NCBI RefSeq assembly: GCF_007197995.1
Contig: NZ_VKKH01000002.1
Span: 496,001 to 560,000, forward strand
Reading direction: 5' to 3'
DNA length: 64,000 bases
Source: Aliiglaciecola sp. M165
GTDB lineage: Bacteria > Pseudomonadota > Gammaproteobacteria > Enterobacterales > Alteromonadaceae
How positions within the stretch are numbered: position 1 is the stretch's first letter; every line of letters starts with the position of its first letter. Shown in pieces: positions 1 to 9,577 of this stretch. The notes under the pieces are model-generated. The model saw only the letters and a program-made list of their open reading frames with translations. It did no database searches and was not told the DNA's origin. The position numbers and the translations under genes were made by a program.

Positions 1-1249
1 TCAACTCGTGATCAGAATATTTTTCCAAATGTCTAATGACACTTAGCTTTTCTCCAACGTCTGCTTTTGTTAACCAATTGCCCGAAATCTGATGCTCTTC
101 AAAGTCGTAATAATTCAATCCATTACGAGTTCCTACCCACAGCCCCTTATCGTCAATTTGTGCAAAGCTAGAAACACTATTGCTGCTAAGCTGCAATTCT
201 TCGTCTCTATTTTGTCGAACGTTTTCAAATTTAACGCTCTGCGTGGACCAGTATAAAGCGCCGTCAAAAGGTGAGCCCAACCAAAGGTTGCCTCTTTCAT
301 CCATTACAATCGACGTGACCTGGTTTGAGGAAAGATAATATCGACTATCTGTGGGTTGGAAAAAATGTTGAAGTTGACTGGATCTCGCGTCATAACTAAA
401 CAAGCCGTCTTCTGTGCCTAAATAGAAAAGACCTTCTTTATATTCAAAGATGTGCGAAATAGCTCGTTTTAATGGATGCTCTTCGAGATTGCCTTCCAAA
501 ATCCCTTGGATGTCACTACTATGCAAGCCAAAGCGAGACCCGATCCAAATCCTTTGATTGCTATCGACATGCAATGCGTTAATGGCAAATTGGCTACTCG
601 ATTCAATGACATTGACCTCTTTTTGCTCTTGCGATTCAAAGTCGATCCAAAATAATCCATTCGCTCTGCCAATAAGCAGAAGGTTGTTAACAAAGGCTGC
701 CGTGTTAATACTGAATTCTGAACTTTGTTGATCTTCAGGCAATTCATACAACTTTGATGCGGTACCAAGCTCAGCACTCACAATCGCCACAGATTTAACC
801 GTAGATACGATCAGTTGGTTATTGGGCAATTGCTGAATGCTAGTCACGCGATCAGAGAATAAATCCCCATCGTCCTTAAAGGATTCAACTAGAATGGTGT
901 TGCCTGTTGTAATGTCAATTTTAAACAAGCCGGAGCGTGATGATCCCACCCATATATTACCGTCTACATCTTCGAACAAGGTTTCGACAGCCATATCCGA
1001 AAGAAGTCTCTGATCACCATCAAATTGAATAACACGGTAGCCATCAAACCGGTTGAGACCACTCGCTGTCGCTATCCATAAAAAACCACTGGAATCGAGC
1101 AATAGATCGTTGATAGTGTCTTGGGATAAACCTTGGGCTGTCGAGAGCTGAATAAATTTCGGTTCGTTAATCAGTGGCGCACTATGAACAATAGTGTGGA
1201 TAAAAAGCAGAAAAAACGACGCTATTAGCACGCTTGTTGGACGGGCCAT
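1..1249 (-). CDS. Two-component-type beta-propeller sensor protein (partial, N-terminal part)
   Basis: An open frame runs from an ATG at 1247-1249 off the left edge, giving about 416 residues without a stop. It starts with a signal-peptide-like hydrophobic stretch ending near HSAP. After that come repeated units of the form GLSQDTIN, GFLWIATASGLNRFDG, GNIWVGSSRSGLFK and GNLWLGS, the signature of Reg_prop/Y_Y_Y periplasmic propeller sensors. Family members usually continue into a transmembrane helix and a histidine kinase or GGDEF output, which lies outside the window, so the output type cannot be told. Transcribed away from upp, with a 237-base AT-rich spacer behind it in which I see no other feature. 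Confidence 0.8.
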   Translation of the reverse strand, partial: MARPTSVLIASFFLLFIHTIVHSAPLINEPKFIQLSTAQGLSQDTINDLLLDSSGFLWIATASGLNRFDGYRVIQFDGDQRLLSDMAVETLFEDVDGNIWVGSSRSGLFKIDITTGNTILVESFKDDGDLFSDRVTSIQQLPNNQLIVSTVKSVAIVSAELGTASKLYELPEDQQSSEFSINTAAFVNNLLLIGRANGLFWIDFESQEQKEVNVIESSSQFAINALHVDSNQRIWIGSRFGLHSSDIQGILEGNLEEHPLKRAISHIFEYKEGLFYLGTEDGLFSYDARSSQLQHFFQPTDSRYYLSSNQVTSIVMDERGNLWLGSPFDGALYWSTQSVKFENVRQNRDEELQLSSNSVSSFAQIDDKGLWVGTRNGLNYYDFEEHQISGNWLTKADVGEKLSVIRHLEKYSDHEL

Positions 1250-1486
1250 TTTGAGTTTCGATTGTGTGTTTCGGCGCTTCCTAAACAAGGTTAACAGGCT
1301 CACCTTTTTTCTTATTGAACTGACATAATAAAAATTTTTACGACAGCTTGTATCGAACGATTCTTAATTGATTCAGCTTACACGTTTTTCAATCAAATCC
1401 AAAGTGGTAAGTGTGCTGTTCGAGTGATTACCTAGTGTAATTTCTTTAAATAAATCAACAATTAGCCTTTAGTTTAAATATTTGAT

Positions 1487-2116
1487 TTAACGAGTACCAA
1501 AGATTTTATCTCCTGCATCACCTAAACCGGGTAAAATATATCCCTTTTCATTAAGTTGTTTATCAATAGCCGCAACGTAAATATCAACATCTGGATGGAC
1601 ATCTTGCACAGCTTCAATCCCCTCAGGCGCAGCAACCAAGAATAACCCTAATATACGTTTACACCCTTTTCGTTTAAGTAAATCTATTGTTGCGATTAAC
1701 GTCCCGCCAGTAGCCAACATAGGATCGACAATGAGAGCAGTTCGGTTTTCTACATCTTTAACAACTTTATCAAAATACGCAACGGGTTGAAGTGTCTCTT
1801 CATCTCGATATAAACCGACAACGCTTATTTTTGCGTTAGGGACCAAACGAAGCACTCCGTCTAACATACCCAATCCGGCTCTAAGAATTGGCACCACGGT
1901 AATTTTTTTACCTTTTATTTTTTCAACTTCGATATCTTCACCCGTCCATCCTTTGATAGATACCTTCTCAATAGGGATATCGCGTGTGGCCTCATAGGTT
2001 AATAAATTTCCTACCTCACTAGCTAATTCTCTGAAATCTTTACTGCTCACGCCGTCGGCACGCATTAAACCGACCTTGTGTTTAAGTAGTGGGTGCTGAA
2101 TCTCGAATACTGACAT
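1487..2116 (-). CDS. upp: Uracil phosphoribosyltransferase
   Basis: Converts uracil and PRPP to UMP in pyrimidine salvage, in the cytoplasm. The protein (209 residues) begins [16 protein letters not shown], carries the conserved [18 protein letters not shown] block, and has the PRPP-binding loop [11 protein letters not shown] near residue 130. The C-terminus [13 protein letters not shown] matches the family. The frame extends five codons further upstream, but the ATG at 2114-2116 has AGAGG five bases before it and aligns with the E. coli start (208 aa), so I chose it. It lies 11 bases after the acpH stop and is probably cotranscribed with it. A LacI-family-like palindrome sits just upstream (2127-2140). 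Confidence 0.95.
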   Translation of the reverse strand: MSVFEIQHPLLKHKVGLMRADGVSSKDFRELASEVGNLLTYEATRDIPIEKVSIKGWTGEDIEVEKIKGKKITVVPILRAGLGMLDGVLRLVPNAKISVVGLYRDEETLQPVAYFDKVVKDVENRTALIVDPMLATGGTLIATIDLLKRKGCKRILGLFLVAAPEGIEAVQDVHPDVDIYVAAIDKQLNEKGYILPGLGDAGDKIFGTR

Positions 2117-2126
2117 ACCGACCTCT

Positions 2127-2140
2127 TTCAAACGTTTGAA
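2127..2140. promoter_or_regulatory. PurR/LacI-family-like operator palindrome before upp
   Basis: A perfect 14-bp palindrome, TTCAAACGTTTGAA, overlaps the last codons of acpH and ends 11 bases before the upp ATG. Its inner ten bases CAAACGTTTG equal the core of the E. coli PurR box, but the outer bases do not match the consensus. PurR control of upp is an inference. Chance occurrence, or another LacI-family regulator, remains possible. Confidence 0.35.
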
Positions 2141-2718
2141 TGTGTTATGGAATGGGTATAACCCACTAACTCAGGATAAAACGATAAGAAGTGTTCTTCA
2201 ATGTCAGCTTGGTTTGCCAGTAAATACTGATAAGACTGCTCAGCAAAACTTACCTGTCGTGACAAACGTTTTTCAATATTGAAAAAAATCTCCAGACAAT
2301 TTTCAAGATTTTGATAGGTCACTAACCACCTGTGTTCGAGTAAACCTTGTTTGACTTGAGAATATCGACCAGACAATTGAGTAGTCGAATGCTCAAGCTC
2401 TTGATAGAAACGATCTAACACTTGCTCTAAGCTGTTTTCACTATATTTTTCCCAATATCTGCATAGAAGGTGATCAAAGTAGATATCGAGCACCACACCA
2501 GACATCCTGCGAATGTTATCGGGAAAGTTTCTTTTTAGCCGCAAAACCGATGAATGTTGATCGGTGAAGGTGTCAATCTTGCGATGCAATTGCACCCCAC
2601 GACTAAGTTCATCAGGTAGGGATCTATAGGCTTGCCCTTTTACAAAGTCCCCCATGAAGTTGCCGAGCAAACTTGTCTTGCTTACATGGGCTAAATGAAT
2701 GTGCGCGACATAATTCAA
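2128..2718 (-). CDS. acpH: Acyl carrier protein phosphodiesterase
   Basis: Removes the 4'-phosphopantetheine arm from holo-ACP. The family start pattern (N-[FY]-[LV]-AH-[LI]-HLAH) appears as [12 protein letters not shown], followed by [11 protein letters not shown] and [13 protein letters not shown]. Histidine/aspartate residues typical of this HD-like hydrolase are present. The open frame reaches to 2844, but its first 42 residues do not resemble the family. I therefore place the start at the TTG at 2716-2718, giving 196 residues (E. coli about 193). The Shine-Dalgarno match there is weak (GGAA), so the start is moderately certain. First gene of a likely acpH-upp unit. Confidence 0.82.
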   Translation of the reverse strand: MNYVAHIHLAHVSKTSLLGNFMGDFVKGQAYRSLPDELSRGVQLHRKIDTFTDQHSSVLRLKRNFPDNIRRMSGVVLDIYFDHLLCRYWEKYSENSLEQVLDRFYQELEHSTTQLSGRYSQVKQGLLEHRWLVTYQNLENCLEIFFNIEKRLSRQVSFAEQSYQYLLANQADIEEHFLSFYPELVGYTHSITHSNV

Positions 2719-3008
2719 TTTTCGATTCCGCAGTTTTAAAAAAATCACCCTACTGTTAAGGCAACCTGATATTCGGATAAGCAAAAGTTGCGTGGTAACT
2801 ATCCAAATTAATTGGTAAACATGTTGAGAAAAATCGGCAAACATCGCTGATAAGACCAGTATTTTGCTGCCATTTCCTGCACAACCTCTATAATTACTCT
2901 CAATATTGACTAATTGATTACATTTTACACAACCTCGTTGTTGACATTGAGGTTTTAACAGTAAAGAGTATTGCTAATCAATTTTTTACAGCAGATAGCG
3001 ACATTTTC

Positions 3009-3443
3009 GTGAAAATTTTACTAATAAATGGCCCAAACCTGAACATGCTAGGTAAACGTGAACCTGAAATTTATGGTTCCAAGTCCCTGGATGAGATTGT
3101 CAATGAATTGTCTAATTATGCATCAGAACAAGGCATAACGCTTTCCCATATGCAATCAAATGCAGAACACGAGATTGTCACGAGCATTCAAGAGGCAATG
3201 GGTAGGATTGATTTTATTATCATTAACCCTGGTGCATTTACGCACACCAGTATTGCTATTAGAGACGCCTTATTAAGCGTCAATATCCCTTTTATTGAAG
3301 TTCACCTTTCCAACGTTCATGCCCGGGAATCATTTAGACATCAATCTTTTCTGAGTGATGTTGCTGTGGGCGTGATCTGCGGATTAGGAGCCTATGGCTA
3401 CCAAGCTGCTTTGAATGCGGCAAAAATCGAATTTGAATCATAA
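3009..3443 (+). CDS. aroQ: 3-dehydroquinate dehydratase, type II
   Basis: Third step of the shikimate pathway, 3-dehydroquinate to 3-dehydroshikimate. The 144-residue length is typical of the dodecameric type II enzyme. Visible family blocks are [18 protein letters not shown] at residues 5-22, [17 protein letters not shown] in the middle, and [17 protein letters not shown], which holds the catalytic histidine and arginine region. The start is GTG at 3009; no ATG fits. It is 25 bases upstream of accB, and the aroQ-accB-accC order is conserved in many gammaproteobacteria, so cotranscription is likely. Confidence 0.95.
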   Translation: MKILLINGPNLNMLGKREPEIYGSKSLDEIVNELSNYASEQGITLSHMQSNAEHEIVTSIQEAMGRIDFIIINPGAFTHTSIAIRDALLSVNIPFIEVHLSNVHARESFRHQSFLSDVAVGVICGLGAYGYQAALNAAKIEFES

Positions 3444-3468
3444 ACATTAAACACTAAAGAGAAGATTA

Positions 3469-3927
3469 ATGGACATTCGCAAAATTAAAAAACTGATCGA
3501 GTTGGTTGAAGAATCAGGCATATCTGAGTTGGAAATCACTGAGGGTGAAGAATCAGTTAGGATTCATCGAGGCAGTTCAGCCAGTGCTGCGCCCCTGCAA
3601 TATGCTGCGGTAGCGGCTCCTGCACCTGCGCCGGTTGCAGCGGCTCCCGTTGCTGAAGCAGCAAGTGCACCAGCTGCAACGGAGGAGGTTTCCGGACATG
3701 TGGTTAAATCTCCTATGGTTGGCACGTTTTATCGATCTTCTTCACCAGGCTCAAAAGCTTTTGTTGAAGTGGGTCAAAAGGTCAACGTCGGTGATACATT
3801 ATGCATTGTTGAGGCAATGAAAATGATGAACCAAATTGAAGCAGATAAAGCAGGCGTGATTAAGCAAATATTGATTGAAAACCAAGAGCCTGTTGAGTTT
3901 GATCAACCCATGTTCGTGATTGAATAA
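3469..3927 (+). CDS. accB: Biotin carboxyl carrier protein of acetyl-CoA carboxylase
   Basis: Carries biotin between the carboxylase and transferase parts of acetyl-CoA carboxylase, the first committed step of fatty-acid synthesis. It has 152 residues: an N-terminal helical segment ([16 protein letters not shown]), an Ala/Pro-rich flexible linker at about residues 40-72, and a C-terminal biotinyl domain. The biotin-accepting lysine lies in [10 protein letters not shown] at about residue 118. A good AGAGAAG ribosome site precedes the ATG. Lies directly between aroQ and accC. Confidence 0.96.
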   Translation: MDIRKIKKLIELVEESGISELEITEGEESVRIHRGSSASAAPLQYAAVAAPAPAPVAAAPVAEAASAPAATEEVSGHVVKSPMVGTFYRSSSPGSKAFVEVGQKVNVGDTLCIVEAMKMMNQIEADKAGVIKQILIENQEPVEFDQPMFVIE

Positions 3928-3940
3928 GTGAGCAATCATC

Positions 3941-5284
3941 ATGCTTGATAAAGTACTCATCGCGAACCGGGGCGAAATAGCGCTCCGTATACTCAGAGCC
4001 TGCAAAGAGCTGGGTATCAAAACGGTTGCTGTCCACTCCACAGCAGATAGAGATCTTAAACATGTTCTACTGGCAGATGAGTCAATCTGTATTGGTCGTG
4101 CCTCTGCTACGGAAAGTTATTTAAATATTCCAAGGATCATCGCTGCGGCGGAAGTCTCTAATTCCGTTGCAATTCACCCAGGGTATGGATTCCTCGCTGA
4201 AAATGCTGAATTTGCTGAAGCGGTAGAGAAGAGCGGCTTTATTTTTATCGGGCCAAAAGCCGAAACCATCACCTTGATGGGTGACAAGGTTTCAGCAATC
4301 AACTCTATGAAAAAAGCAGGTGTACCCTGTGTACCTGGATCAGACGGCCCATTGGGCGAAGACCCAGAGCGCAACAAAAGTATTGCTAAGCGCATAGGCT
4401 ATCCAATTATTGTTAAGGCCGCTGGTGGTGGTGGTGGTCGAGGAATGCGTGTCGTGCGTTCCGAAGAAGAACTTATCAATGCGATCGCCATGACAAAAGC
4501 GGAAGCCGGTGCGGCGTTTGGCAACGATGTTGTATACATGGAAAAGTTTTTGGAAAATCCAAGGCACATTGAAATCCAGGTGCTTTCAGATGGTCAAGGC
4601 AATGCGATTCACCTGGGTGAACGTGATTGCTCGATGCAACGACGCCACCAAAAAGTGGTTGAAGAGGCGCCGGCTCCTGGGATTAATTCTGAGACCCGTG
4701 AACGCATCGGTGATCGCTGTCGTAAAGCTTGTATCGAAATTGGTTATCGAGGTGCGGGAACCTTTGAGTTCTTATACGAAAATGGTGATTTTTATTTCAT
4801 CGAAATGAACACCCGTATTCAGGTAGAACACCCCGTGTCAGAAATGATCACAGGTGTGGATTTGATCAAGGAGCAGTTGCGTATCGCCGCAGGACAACCT
4901 CTTTCGATTGAGCAAAAAGATATTCAAATTCGTGGCCATGCCATCGAGTGTCGTATTAATGCTGAAGATCCAGAAACCTTTATGCCAAGTCCTGGAAAAA
5001 TCAATATGTTCCACTCCCCTGGCGGGTTAGGCATTCGTTGGGAGTCTCACATTTATGCAGGATACAGCGTTCCGCCACATTACGATTCAATGATAGGTAA
5101 GCTTATTGCCTATGGCGAAAATCGAGATGTGGCAATAGCACGCATGCGTCACGCACTGGACGAGTTAGTGGTTGATGGCATTAAAACCAACGTGCCGCTT
5201 CAACAAAAAATCATGGCGGATGAAAACTTCTTTAATGGTGGAACCAATATCCACTATCTTGAGAAGAAGCTAAACTTACAGTAA
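3941..5284 (+). CDS. accC: Biotin carboxylase subunit of acetyl-CoA carboxylase
   Basis: ATP-dependent carboxylation of biotin on AccB using bicarbonate. The 447-residue length matches E. coli AccC (449). The N-terminal domain starts [22 protein letters not shown]. The ATP-grasp glycine-rich loop GGGGGRGMR is near residue 165, and the catalytic segment [18 protein letters not shown] is near residue 290. It begins 13 bases after accB, so the two subunits should be made together. The carboxyltransferase subunits (accA, accD) are not in this window. Confidence 0.97.
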   Translation: MLDKVLIANRGEIALRILRACKELGIKTVAVHSTADRDLKHVLLADESICIGRASATESYLNIPRIIAAAEVSNSVAIHPGYGFLAENAEFAEAVEKSGFIFIGPKAETITLMGDKVSAINSMKKAGVPCVPGSDGPLGEDPERNKSIAKRIGYPIIVKAAGGGGGRGMRVVRSEEELINAIAMTKAEAGAAFGNDVVYMEKFLENPRHIEIQVLSDGQGNAIHLGERDCSMQRRHQKVVEEAPAPGINSETRERIGDRCRKACIEIGYRGAGTFEFLYENGDFYFIEMNTRIQVEHPVSEMITGVDLIKEQLRIAAGQPLSIEQKDIQIRGHAIECRINAEDPETFMPSPGKINMFHSPGGLGIRWESHIYAGYSVPPHYDSMIGKLIAYGENRDVAIARMRHALDELVVDGIKTNVPLQQKIMADENFFNGGTNIHYLEKKLNLQ

Positions 5285-5388
5285 GTGACTCATTACACAG
5301 TCAATTTTCACAATAAAGTGATTAGATAATTCGACAAATGCGTCGTTATGAGCCAAGCTAAATCTAATTATTTACTGATAAATGGATT

Positions 5389-6846
5389 TTGCATAGAGCG
5401 AATTTGACTATCGACATCACGACGGTAAAAAAGAGTTTGAGTAGGCGCAGAATTGCGTTTATTGCCTTCTTATTAGTGGCGGTAGTTGCCGCCACTATTT
5501 ATCTTAGTGTCGCTCGGTTTGTATTTGATGAGAAGACTTATCATCAACAATCCACCACCCCCATTACTGCATTAATCATCAACGAAATAATCAGGCCATT
5601 GCATTTATCAGAAGCATTGGCTGGCGATGATCAAATTCGTCAATTTCTGACTGGCGAAATAGTCAGCACTCAAGTTGTCAAAAAGAAACTCCATGGCCTG
5701 AATAAATATTTTGATCTCGAGTTTTTTGTCGCCAGCGAGCGCACGCGTACGCAATACTTCCCATCTGGCCGACAGCAAGCCTTAGTAGAAGGGGAAGTCG
5801 ACTGGTATTTCAGACACAAAAAATTGGAAGAAAATGTTTTAGTTGATGTCGGTGACAAGGAAGACATTAAAATTTTTTACAACATTAGAATAATTGAAGC
5901 CGGTTCATTTGTAGGGTTTGTCGGAGTCAGCCAATCGTTATCTGCGTTTGTGAGTAAATTTAATACGTACAAGCAACGCTTTGGATACGACATGATTTTG
6001 ATCAATAAAGACAATCAAATAATGTTGTCTTCGTTTCCAGATATGCATTGGGGAGGCACTGAGTTAAAGAGGTTGAGTGATTTTGTGGGATTCTCAAAGT
6101 TACATGAAGACCTTGAACAAAACCAGTCGATAGATGGCACTGTTATTTCCATGGATCAACAGGATCGCATGATCTCGGCATTCCCCATCGAAGAAATACA
6201 ATGGAAACTACTGTTAGTATCCCCTATACAAGAAAGGCAAAAAGCACTTTTTATTGAAGCGCTTAAAAATCTTATCATCCTTCTTTTACTAAGTGTTTTT
6301 GTGTATTTTGCGCTAAGTAAAATCCTTTCAATATACAGCAATAACCTTAAACGACATTTACAATCAGATTCACTGACAAAACTGGCAAACAGAGATAGCG
6401 TCATTGAACAATTTAATCTGCTTCACGACAATCAAGTGATGATGGCATTGGTCATGATGGACCTCGATCATTTTAAGCATATCAATGACCAATATGGGCA
6501 TAACACGGGTGATGAAGTCCTAAAGGAAACTGCAAAAGTTATGGTGGAAGTGCTGCGCACCAGAGATATTATTGGTCGTTGGGGCGGAGAGGAGTTTATA
6601 TTTTTATTACCGCACTCTGATTTAGAAGATGCTATTCAGGTTACTGAGCGGCTACGGGCGGAAATTGAGAACAGGTCGATTGACAACCAAGGCAATAAAA
6701 TTTGTATCACGAGCAGCTTTGGCGTCGCGATGGTGCAGGCACTTGACAACATAGAAAGCGCCGTCGAGCGCTCTGATTCACTGTTATACAAAGCGAAGAA
6801 AGAAGGGCGCAACAGAGTGTGCGCCCAGCGGGATCGTTTTAGCTAA
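5389..6846 (+). CDS. Membrane diguanylate cyclase with periplasmic sensor region
   Basis: Predicted to make c-di-GMP from two GTP. It has 485 residues: a transmembrane helix at about 25-47, a periplasmic region of about 240 residues resembling a Cache-type sensor, a second helix at about 288-310 (LIILLLLSVFVYFAL), and a C-terminal GGDEF domain. The active-site loop is intact as GGEEF, and an RTRD inhibitory I-site lies five residues before it, so product feedback is likely. The start is uncertain: the longest frame uses TTG at 5389, another TTG lies at 5404, and no ATG fits. Convergent with the HD gene across a hairpin. Ligand not recognisable. Confidence 0.88.
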   Translation: MHRANLTIDITTVKKSLSRRRIAFIAFLLVAVVAATIYLSVARFVFDEKTYHQQSTTPITALIINEIIRPLHLSEALAGDDQIRQFLTGEIVSTQVVKKKLHGLNKYFDLEFFVASERTRTQYFPSGRQQALVEGEVDWYFRHKKLEENVLVDVGDKEDIKIFYNIRIIEAGSFVGFVGVSQSLSAFVSKFNTYKQRFGYDMILINKDNQIMLSSFPDMHWGGTELKRLSDFVGFSKLHEDLEQNQSIDGTVISMDQQDRMISAFPIEEIQWKLLLVSPIQERQKALFIEALKNLIILLLLSVFVYFALSKILSIYSNNLKRHLQSDSLTKLANRDSVIEQFNLLHDNQVMMALVMMDLDHFKHINDQYGHNTGDEVLKETAKVMVEVLRTRDIIGRWGGEEFIFLLPHSDLEDAIQVTERLRAEIENRSIDNQGNKICITSSFGVAMVQALDNIESAVERSDSLLYKAKKEGRNRVCAQRDRFS

Positions 6847-6870
6847 TCCCAATCCAGGATTGGGGTTAAT
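6845..6870. terminator. Hairpin between convergent cyclase and HD genes
   Basis: The segment contains AATCCCAATCC, a one-base spacer and GGATTGGGGTT, a near-perfect inverted repeat between two convergent genes. It lacks a clear T-run but could act as a two-way terminator. A related sequence, TAACCCCAA followed by a CGGG arm, recurs at about 7588 and 35568, so it may be a dispersed hairpin element. Confidence 0.45.
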
Positions 6871-7463
6871 TACTCGTCCTTCAGCCAACCTTTTTGTGTC
6901 GCGATATCAATTTGTTCCAACACGTACTGCCACAATTTTGGCCCACTAGTTTTCATATACTCATTGCGTTTGATCACCTGGGTTTTTGTTACGCCATGCT
7001 TTAGCCAACTACCACCCTGATTATTCATATTTTGAAATACTGGTAATACTCGATCTATAGCCTTGGCGAATTGTGCGTCGTGGCTTGTAGCCTGCTCAAA
7101 TTCCAACCACAATGACAAATAAATCGCTTTTTGCGTCTCGGGTAACAAACCGAAAATGCGTTCTGCTGCAGCCAATTCTTTTTGCTCTTGAATTTCATGA
7201 TCTTGTTGTTGGGCAAAGGCAAACATATCACCTGCATCAATTTCAACAATGTCATGGATTAACAGCATCGTCACTACGCGATTTAGATCGATATCGTGCT
7301 CGGCATATTCACTTAAAACCTGAGCTAAAAGTGCGATATGCCAACTGTGCTCTGCGCTGTTTTCATGACGGTTATTATCGTCTCTTACAGTGGTTTTACG
7401 ATAAACCGCTTTGAGCCTGTCCAACTCAAGAATAAAGTCTACTTGCTGGGTAAAATGTTCCAA
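6870..7463 (-). CDS. HD-domain phosphohydrolase (HDDC2/YfbR-like, possible 5'-deoxynucleotidase)
   Basis: 197 residues of an HD_3-type metal-dependent phosphohydrolase. Visible metal ligands are RHENSAEHSWHIALLA (first His), LLIHDIVEIDAGD (the HD pair), and AKAIDRVLP (final Asp). Characterised relatives (E. coli YfbR, human HDDC2) hydrolyse deoxynucleoside 5'-monophosphates; that activity here is inferred. Cytoplasmic, with no signal peptide. It stands alone, convergent with the cyclase gene and divergent from the MipA-like gene. Confidence 0.82.
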   Translation of the reverse strand: MEHFTQQVDFILELDRLKAVYRKTTVRDDNNRHENSAEHSWHIALLAQVLSEYAEHDIDLNRVVTMLLIHDIVEIDAGDMFAFAQQQDHEIQEQKELAAAERIFGLLPETQKAIYLSLWLEFEQATSHDAQFAKAIDRVLPVFQNMNNQGGSWLKHGVTKTQVIKRNEYMKTSGPKLWQYVLEQIDIATQKGWLKDE

Positions 7464-7651
7464 AAAAGCTCCATTTAGTAATTTACGAGGGTTGATAAAA
7501 AAGTGTGTTGGGCCTAACCATGCGAAAAACTGGGTGCCAATTCAACATAGAAACGAAAGAATCTCAAAATTCTGCGGTCTGGTAAATTAACCCCAACTCG
7601 GGATAAAGTTAGAAAAGATAGTTAACCTCATTATCTGGGATCAACACCAAT

Positions 7652-8524
7652 ATGCATTCGCGTAACCTTATATTTATTCTTTTGTGCATTTCTTATATGC
7701 CACAGTCGTGGAGCCAGGTCGGACCCGAATTTGATGACAATGGTACGCAAAACAAACCCCTTTGGGAACTAGGAGCAATCGGGGCCGCATTCAATACTCC
7801 CGAATACCCTGGTGCCAGCCAGAATCAAAACAATGCCATTGTGGCACCCTACTTTGTTTATCGAGGTGAAATTTTTCGCGTTGGCGACGGTTCAGCCGCG
7901 CGAGCAGTCGCGGTTGAGAAAGACTGGATTGAAGTTGATTTATCGTTAGATGCAGGCTTTAACGCCAATTCAAGTGAAGACTCGGTGCGCGCGGGCATGC
8001 CTGATTTGGACTATGTCTTTGAGATTGGTCCGCAAGTACGCCTCAAACTTTTTGAGTCGGACAATAGCCATTCGTCAAAAAAGGCCCTGTCGTTTAAAAT
8101 TCAAACCCGGGCAGCGTTTTCTACAGATTTTGGTTCAATCGATCACCGCGGGTATGTGTTTCATCCTGAATTGACTTATCAACAAAGTGGCTGGCTTCAA
8201 GAAGAAGACAGGCTTACTTTGAACTTATCACCGGTTTGGGCAACGGAAAAGCTGCATGACTATTTTTACCAAGTCGACCAAGCGTTTGTGACTGAACAGA
8301 GGGCTTCGTTCGATGCCAGGAGTGGATACCTAGGTTTTGAGTTGTCGGTAGGTTATGGGTTTGATGCCACCTCAGCGATTCGAGTATTTATGGGCGCAGC
8401 AGTTGATTTATACCGAGGTTCAGTGAACGAAGACAGCCCATTGCTCACTGATCTCGATACCGTGTCTGTTGCCGCGGGGCTAATATGGCGATTTACCGAG
8501 AGTCAACAAAAAGCAAACTACTAG
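7652..8524 (+). CDS. MipA/OmpV-family outer-membrane protein
   Basis: 290 residues with an N-terminal signal peptide ending near SQVG and a beta-barrel-like pattern of alternating residues. Family features are WELGAIGAAFNTPEYPGASQNQN near the mature N-terminus and YFVYRGEIFRVGDG. The C-terminus contains VAAGLIWRFTES, a terminal barrel strand, although it does not end in Phe. Family members are outer-membrane proteins; MipA was described as a scaffold for murein-synthesising enzymes, which need not apply here. Monocistronic by spacing. The upstream region contains a hairpin element like that at 6845. Confidence 0.82.
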   Translation: MHSRNLIFILLCISYMPQSWSQVGPEFDDNGTQNKPLWELGAIGAAFNTPEYPGASQNQNNAIVAPYFVYRGEIFRVGDGSAARAVAVEKDWIEVDLSLDAGFNANSSEDSVRAGMPDLDYVFEIGPQVRLKLFESDNSHSSKKALSFKIQTRAAFSTDFGSIDHRGYVFHPELTYQQSGWLQEEDRLTLNLSPVWATEKLHDYFYQVDQAFVTEQRASFDARSGYLGFELSVGYGFDATSAIRVFMGAAVDLYRGSVNEDSPLLTDLDTVSVAAGLIWRFTESQQKANY

Positions 8525-8700
8525 AGCGTATTTACCTTTGCTGTAAGATTTTGCAGCGAGTTCAGTGATATTCGGGCAATGTATCGCGATTGTTGTGTAG
8601 TTGCTCCACATGAATGAGTGATAGAGCTGAACAAATTTCATGCAACAAAAATAAACATGCTCTTGTCAATTAAGGAATAACTCGTCTCACAACCAAAAGC

Positions 8701-8714
8701 TTGATTTAAATCAA
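8701..8714. promoter_or_regulatory. FNR box upstream of ompW
   Basis: TTGATTTAAATCAA is a perfect match to the FNR/Anr consensus TTGAT-N4-ATCAA, about 100 bases before the ompW start codon. E. coli ompW is known to be FNR-controlled. Binding by an FNR-family protein here is inferred from the consensus match and the gene identity. Confidence 0.7.
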
Positions 8715-8732
8715 TAATGAGCACAGTGCCAT

Positions 8733-8746
8733 TTGCGCTGGATCAA
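8733..8746. promoter_or_regulatory. Second, degenerate FNR-like site upstream of ompW
   Basis: TTGCGCTGGATCAA keeps TTG and ATCAA with the correct spacing but has CG in place of AT in the left half. Its centre is 32 bases, about three helical turns, from the perfect box, which would put both on the same face of the DNA. Confidence 0.4.
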
Positions 8747-8814
8747 TATGCGTAAGTGCAAAACTCTTATCATGTCGCCAAAGCTTTAAAACAAAACAAA
8801 CTTTGGAGACACAC

Positions 8815-9465
8815 ATGAAAATAAACACACTTATCGCCGCGGCTGCAATCGCCTTGACTACCTCGTCGGCTTTCGCTTATGAGCCAGGCGACATGGTGGT
8901 TCGAGCAGGCTTAACAAATGTTGCCCCAGACGAGTCTAGTTCAAATGTATTCATAGGCGCTACTGACGTAGGGGTTGGCGTGAATGTCGACAGCAATACT
9001 CAACTTGGATTGAACTTTGCGTACTTTATTGATTCGAATTGGGCGATAGAATTGTTAGCAGCCACCCCTTTTGATCACGATATTGGTCTCAATACTGTCG
9101 GTGCCTTGGGTAGCACAAAACATCTTCCGCCTACCCTTTCGGCTAACTATCACTTTATGGACGCAAATAGTGCCTTTCAACCCTATATCGGCGTGGGCGT
9201 TAACTACACTATCTTCTTCGATGAAGACTTCACTTCTGCCAACGAAGCCGCTGGATTTGCCGACCTATCATTAGACGATTCTTTTGGATTATCTTACCAG
9301 GTAGGCTTCGACTATATGTTAAATGACAAGTGGTTAATTAATGCCTCTGCACGTTTTATCGATATTGATACGGAAGCCACGTTTACCAATAACGGGACCC
9401 CTGGAAAAGTTGATGTCGATATCGACCCCTATGTCTACTCACTTACTATCGGATACAAATTTTAA
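8815..9465 (+). CDS. ompW: OmpW-family outer-membrane protein
   Basis: An eight-strand beta-barrel outer-membrane protein of 216 residues, with a signal peptide cleaved after SSAFA. OmpW features include YEPGDMVVRAGLTNVAPDESS at the mature N-terminus, FIDSNWAIELLAATPFDHDI, the HLPPTLSANYHF strand and the C-terminal GYKF strand ending in Phe. I chose the ATG at 8815 because GGAG lies seven bases upstream; the frame extends four codons to a TTG. Relatives are linked to transport of small hydrophobic molecules and to anaerobic adaptation. Two FNR-like boxes lie upstream and a strong terminator follows. Confidence 0.93.
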   Translation: MKINTLIAAAAIALTTSSAFAYEPGDMVVRAGLTNVAPDESSSNVFIGATDVGVGVNVDSNTQLGLNFAYFIDSNWAIELLAATPFDHDIGLNTVGALGSTKHLPPTLSANYHFMDANSAFQPYIGVGVNYTIFFDEDFTSANEAAGFADLSLDDSFGLSYQVGFDYMLNDKWLINASARFIDIDTEATFTNNGTPGKVDVDIDPYVYSLTIGYKF

Positions 9466-9485
9466 AACCAAGAAACCGCATCTAA

Positions 9486-9508
9486 GGGCGCATCGGCGCC
9501 CTTTTTTT
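9486..9508 (+). terminator. Rho-independent terminator of ompW
   Basis: The perfect inverted repeat GGGCGC / GCGCCC with a four-base loop is followed directly by seven T residues, 20 bases after the ompW stop. Confidence 0.92.
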
Positions 9509-9577
9509 ATTGAGTGCTTCATTGACTTAATCCATGACAGTGTGCAAGTTTAACGTTCAAAGATTAGGGAGTGCATC

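Noticed and set aside
469-777. A 102-codon minus-strand frame
   Set aside because: It lies in another frame inside the long propeller-sensor gene that covers 1-1249.
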